Below are positions 8,222 through 8,299 of a stretch of 8,299 nt of DNA, in pieces; within the stretch, counting starts at the first letter, position 1; the number at the start of each line of letters is the position of its first letter. The DNA comes from Rhodospirillales bacterium Alpha_05. GTDB lineage: Bacteria; Pseudomonadota; Alphaproteobacteria; Rhodospirillales; Rhodospirillaceae. The DNA lies in assembly GCA_001603335.1 (NCBI GenBank), contig LUYR01000343.1:1-8299 (forward strand), read 5' to 3'. A model generated the notes under the pieces. The model was given only the letters and a program-made list of their open reading frames with translations. It searched no databases and had not been told where the DNA came from. The position numbers and the translations under genes were made by a program.

Positions 8222-8299
8222 ATGTTCAGCAAGCTTTCCCTCGCCGCCATCCCCGCCCTCGCCCTCGCGGTCGGCTTCGGCACGCCCGCCTTCGCCGCC
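8222..8299 (+). CDS. Secreted protein, N-terminal signal peptide only (cut by window edge)
   Basis: Only the first 26 codons are inside the window. The ATG at 8222 follows a good ribosome site (GGAG, 6 nt away). The residues form a classic Sec signal peptide: a short basic start (MFSKL), a hydrophobic core rich in A and L, then TPAFA with an AxA-type cleavage site after residue 25. The protein is therefore exported to the periplasm or outer membrane; its identity cannot be told from this fragment. The upstream leader carries a possible regulatory site, and its 123-bp length indicates a promoter of its own rather than coupling to the YgjV genes. Confidence 0.75.
   Translation, partial: MFSKLSLAAIPALALAVGFGTPAFAA

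Overview
The window is GC-rich (codon third positions almost all G or C), densely coded chromosomal DNA, most likely from an alphaproteobacterium. A Rhodospirillales-type organism would fit, but this is inferred from the style of the Pst proteins (PstC and PstA with long N-terminal extra domains) and not from any marker gene. No RNA gene, insertion sequence, CRISPR array or broken gene was seen. Every gene reads cleanly without frameshift, and two are cut by the window edges.

The left and central part (about 1-6806) is transcribed on the minus strand. In transcription order it holds pstS (periplasmic phosphate-binding protein), pstC and pstA (permeases), pstB (ATPase) and phoB (phosphate response regulator). 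After a 93-bp gap with a hairpin comes the N-terminal 431 codons of a LuxO-like sigma-54-dependent response regulator that runs off the left edge. pstC, pstA, pstB and phoB are packed with overlaps or gaps of at most 16 bp. pstS is set apart from pstC by 126 bp containing a strong hairpin followed by a T run, then a perfect TATAAT. This suggests high pstS expression with partial read-through or a second promoter for the rest. No phoU lies between pstB and phoB, and no phoR is in the window.

A 249-bp divergent intergenic region (6807-7055) holds a candidate Pho box oriented toward pstS. To its right, on the plus strand, are two translationally coupled tandem genes for YgjV-type small inner-membrane proteins (7056-7577 and 7574-8098), which look like a diverged duplication. 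A 123-bp leader with repeated TTACAC/GTCAC elements and a perfect 7-bp palindrome then precedes the start of a secreted protein, of which only the signal peptide is present (8222 to the right edge).

Together the minus-strand genes form a high-affinity phosphate uptake and sensing unit: PstS captures phosphate, PstCA-PstB imports it, and PhoB activates the regulon when phosphate is scarce. The LuxO-like regulator and the YgjV pair are neighbours whose link to phosphate is not shown by the sequence.
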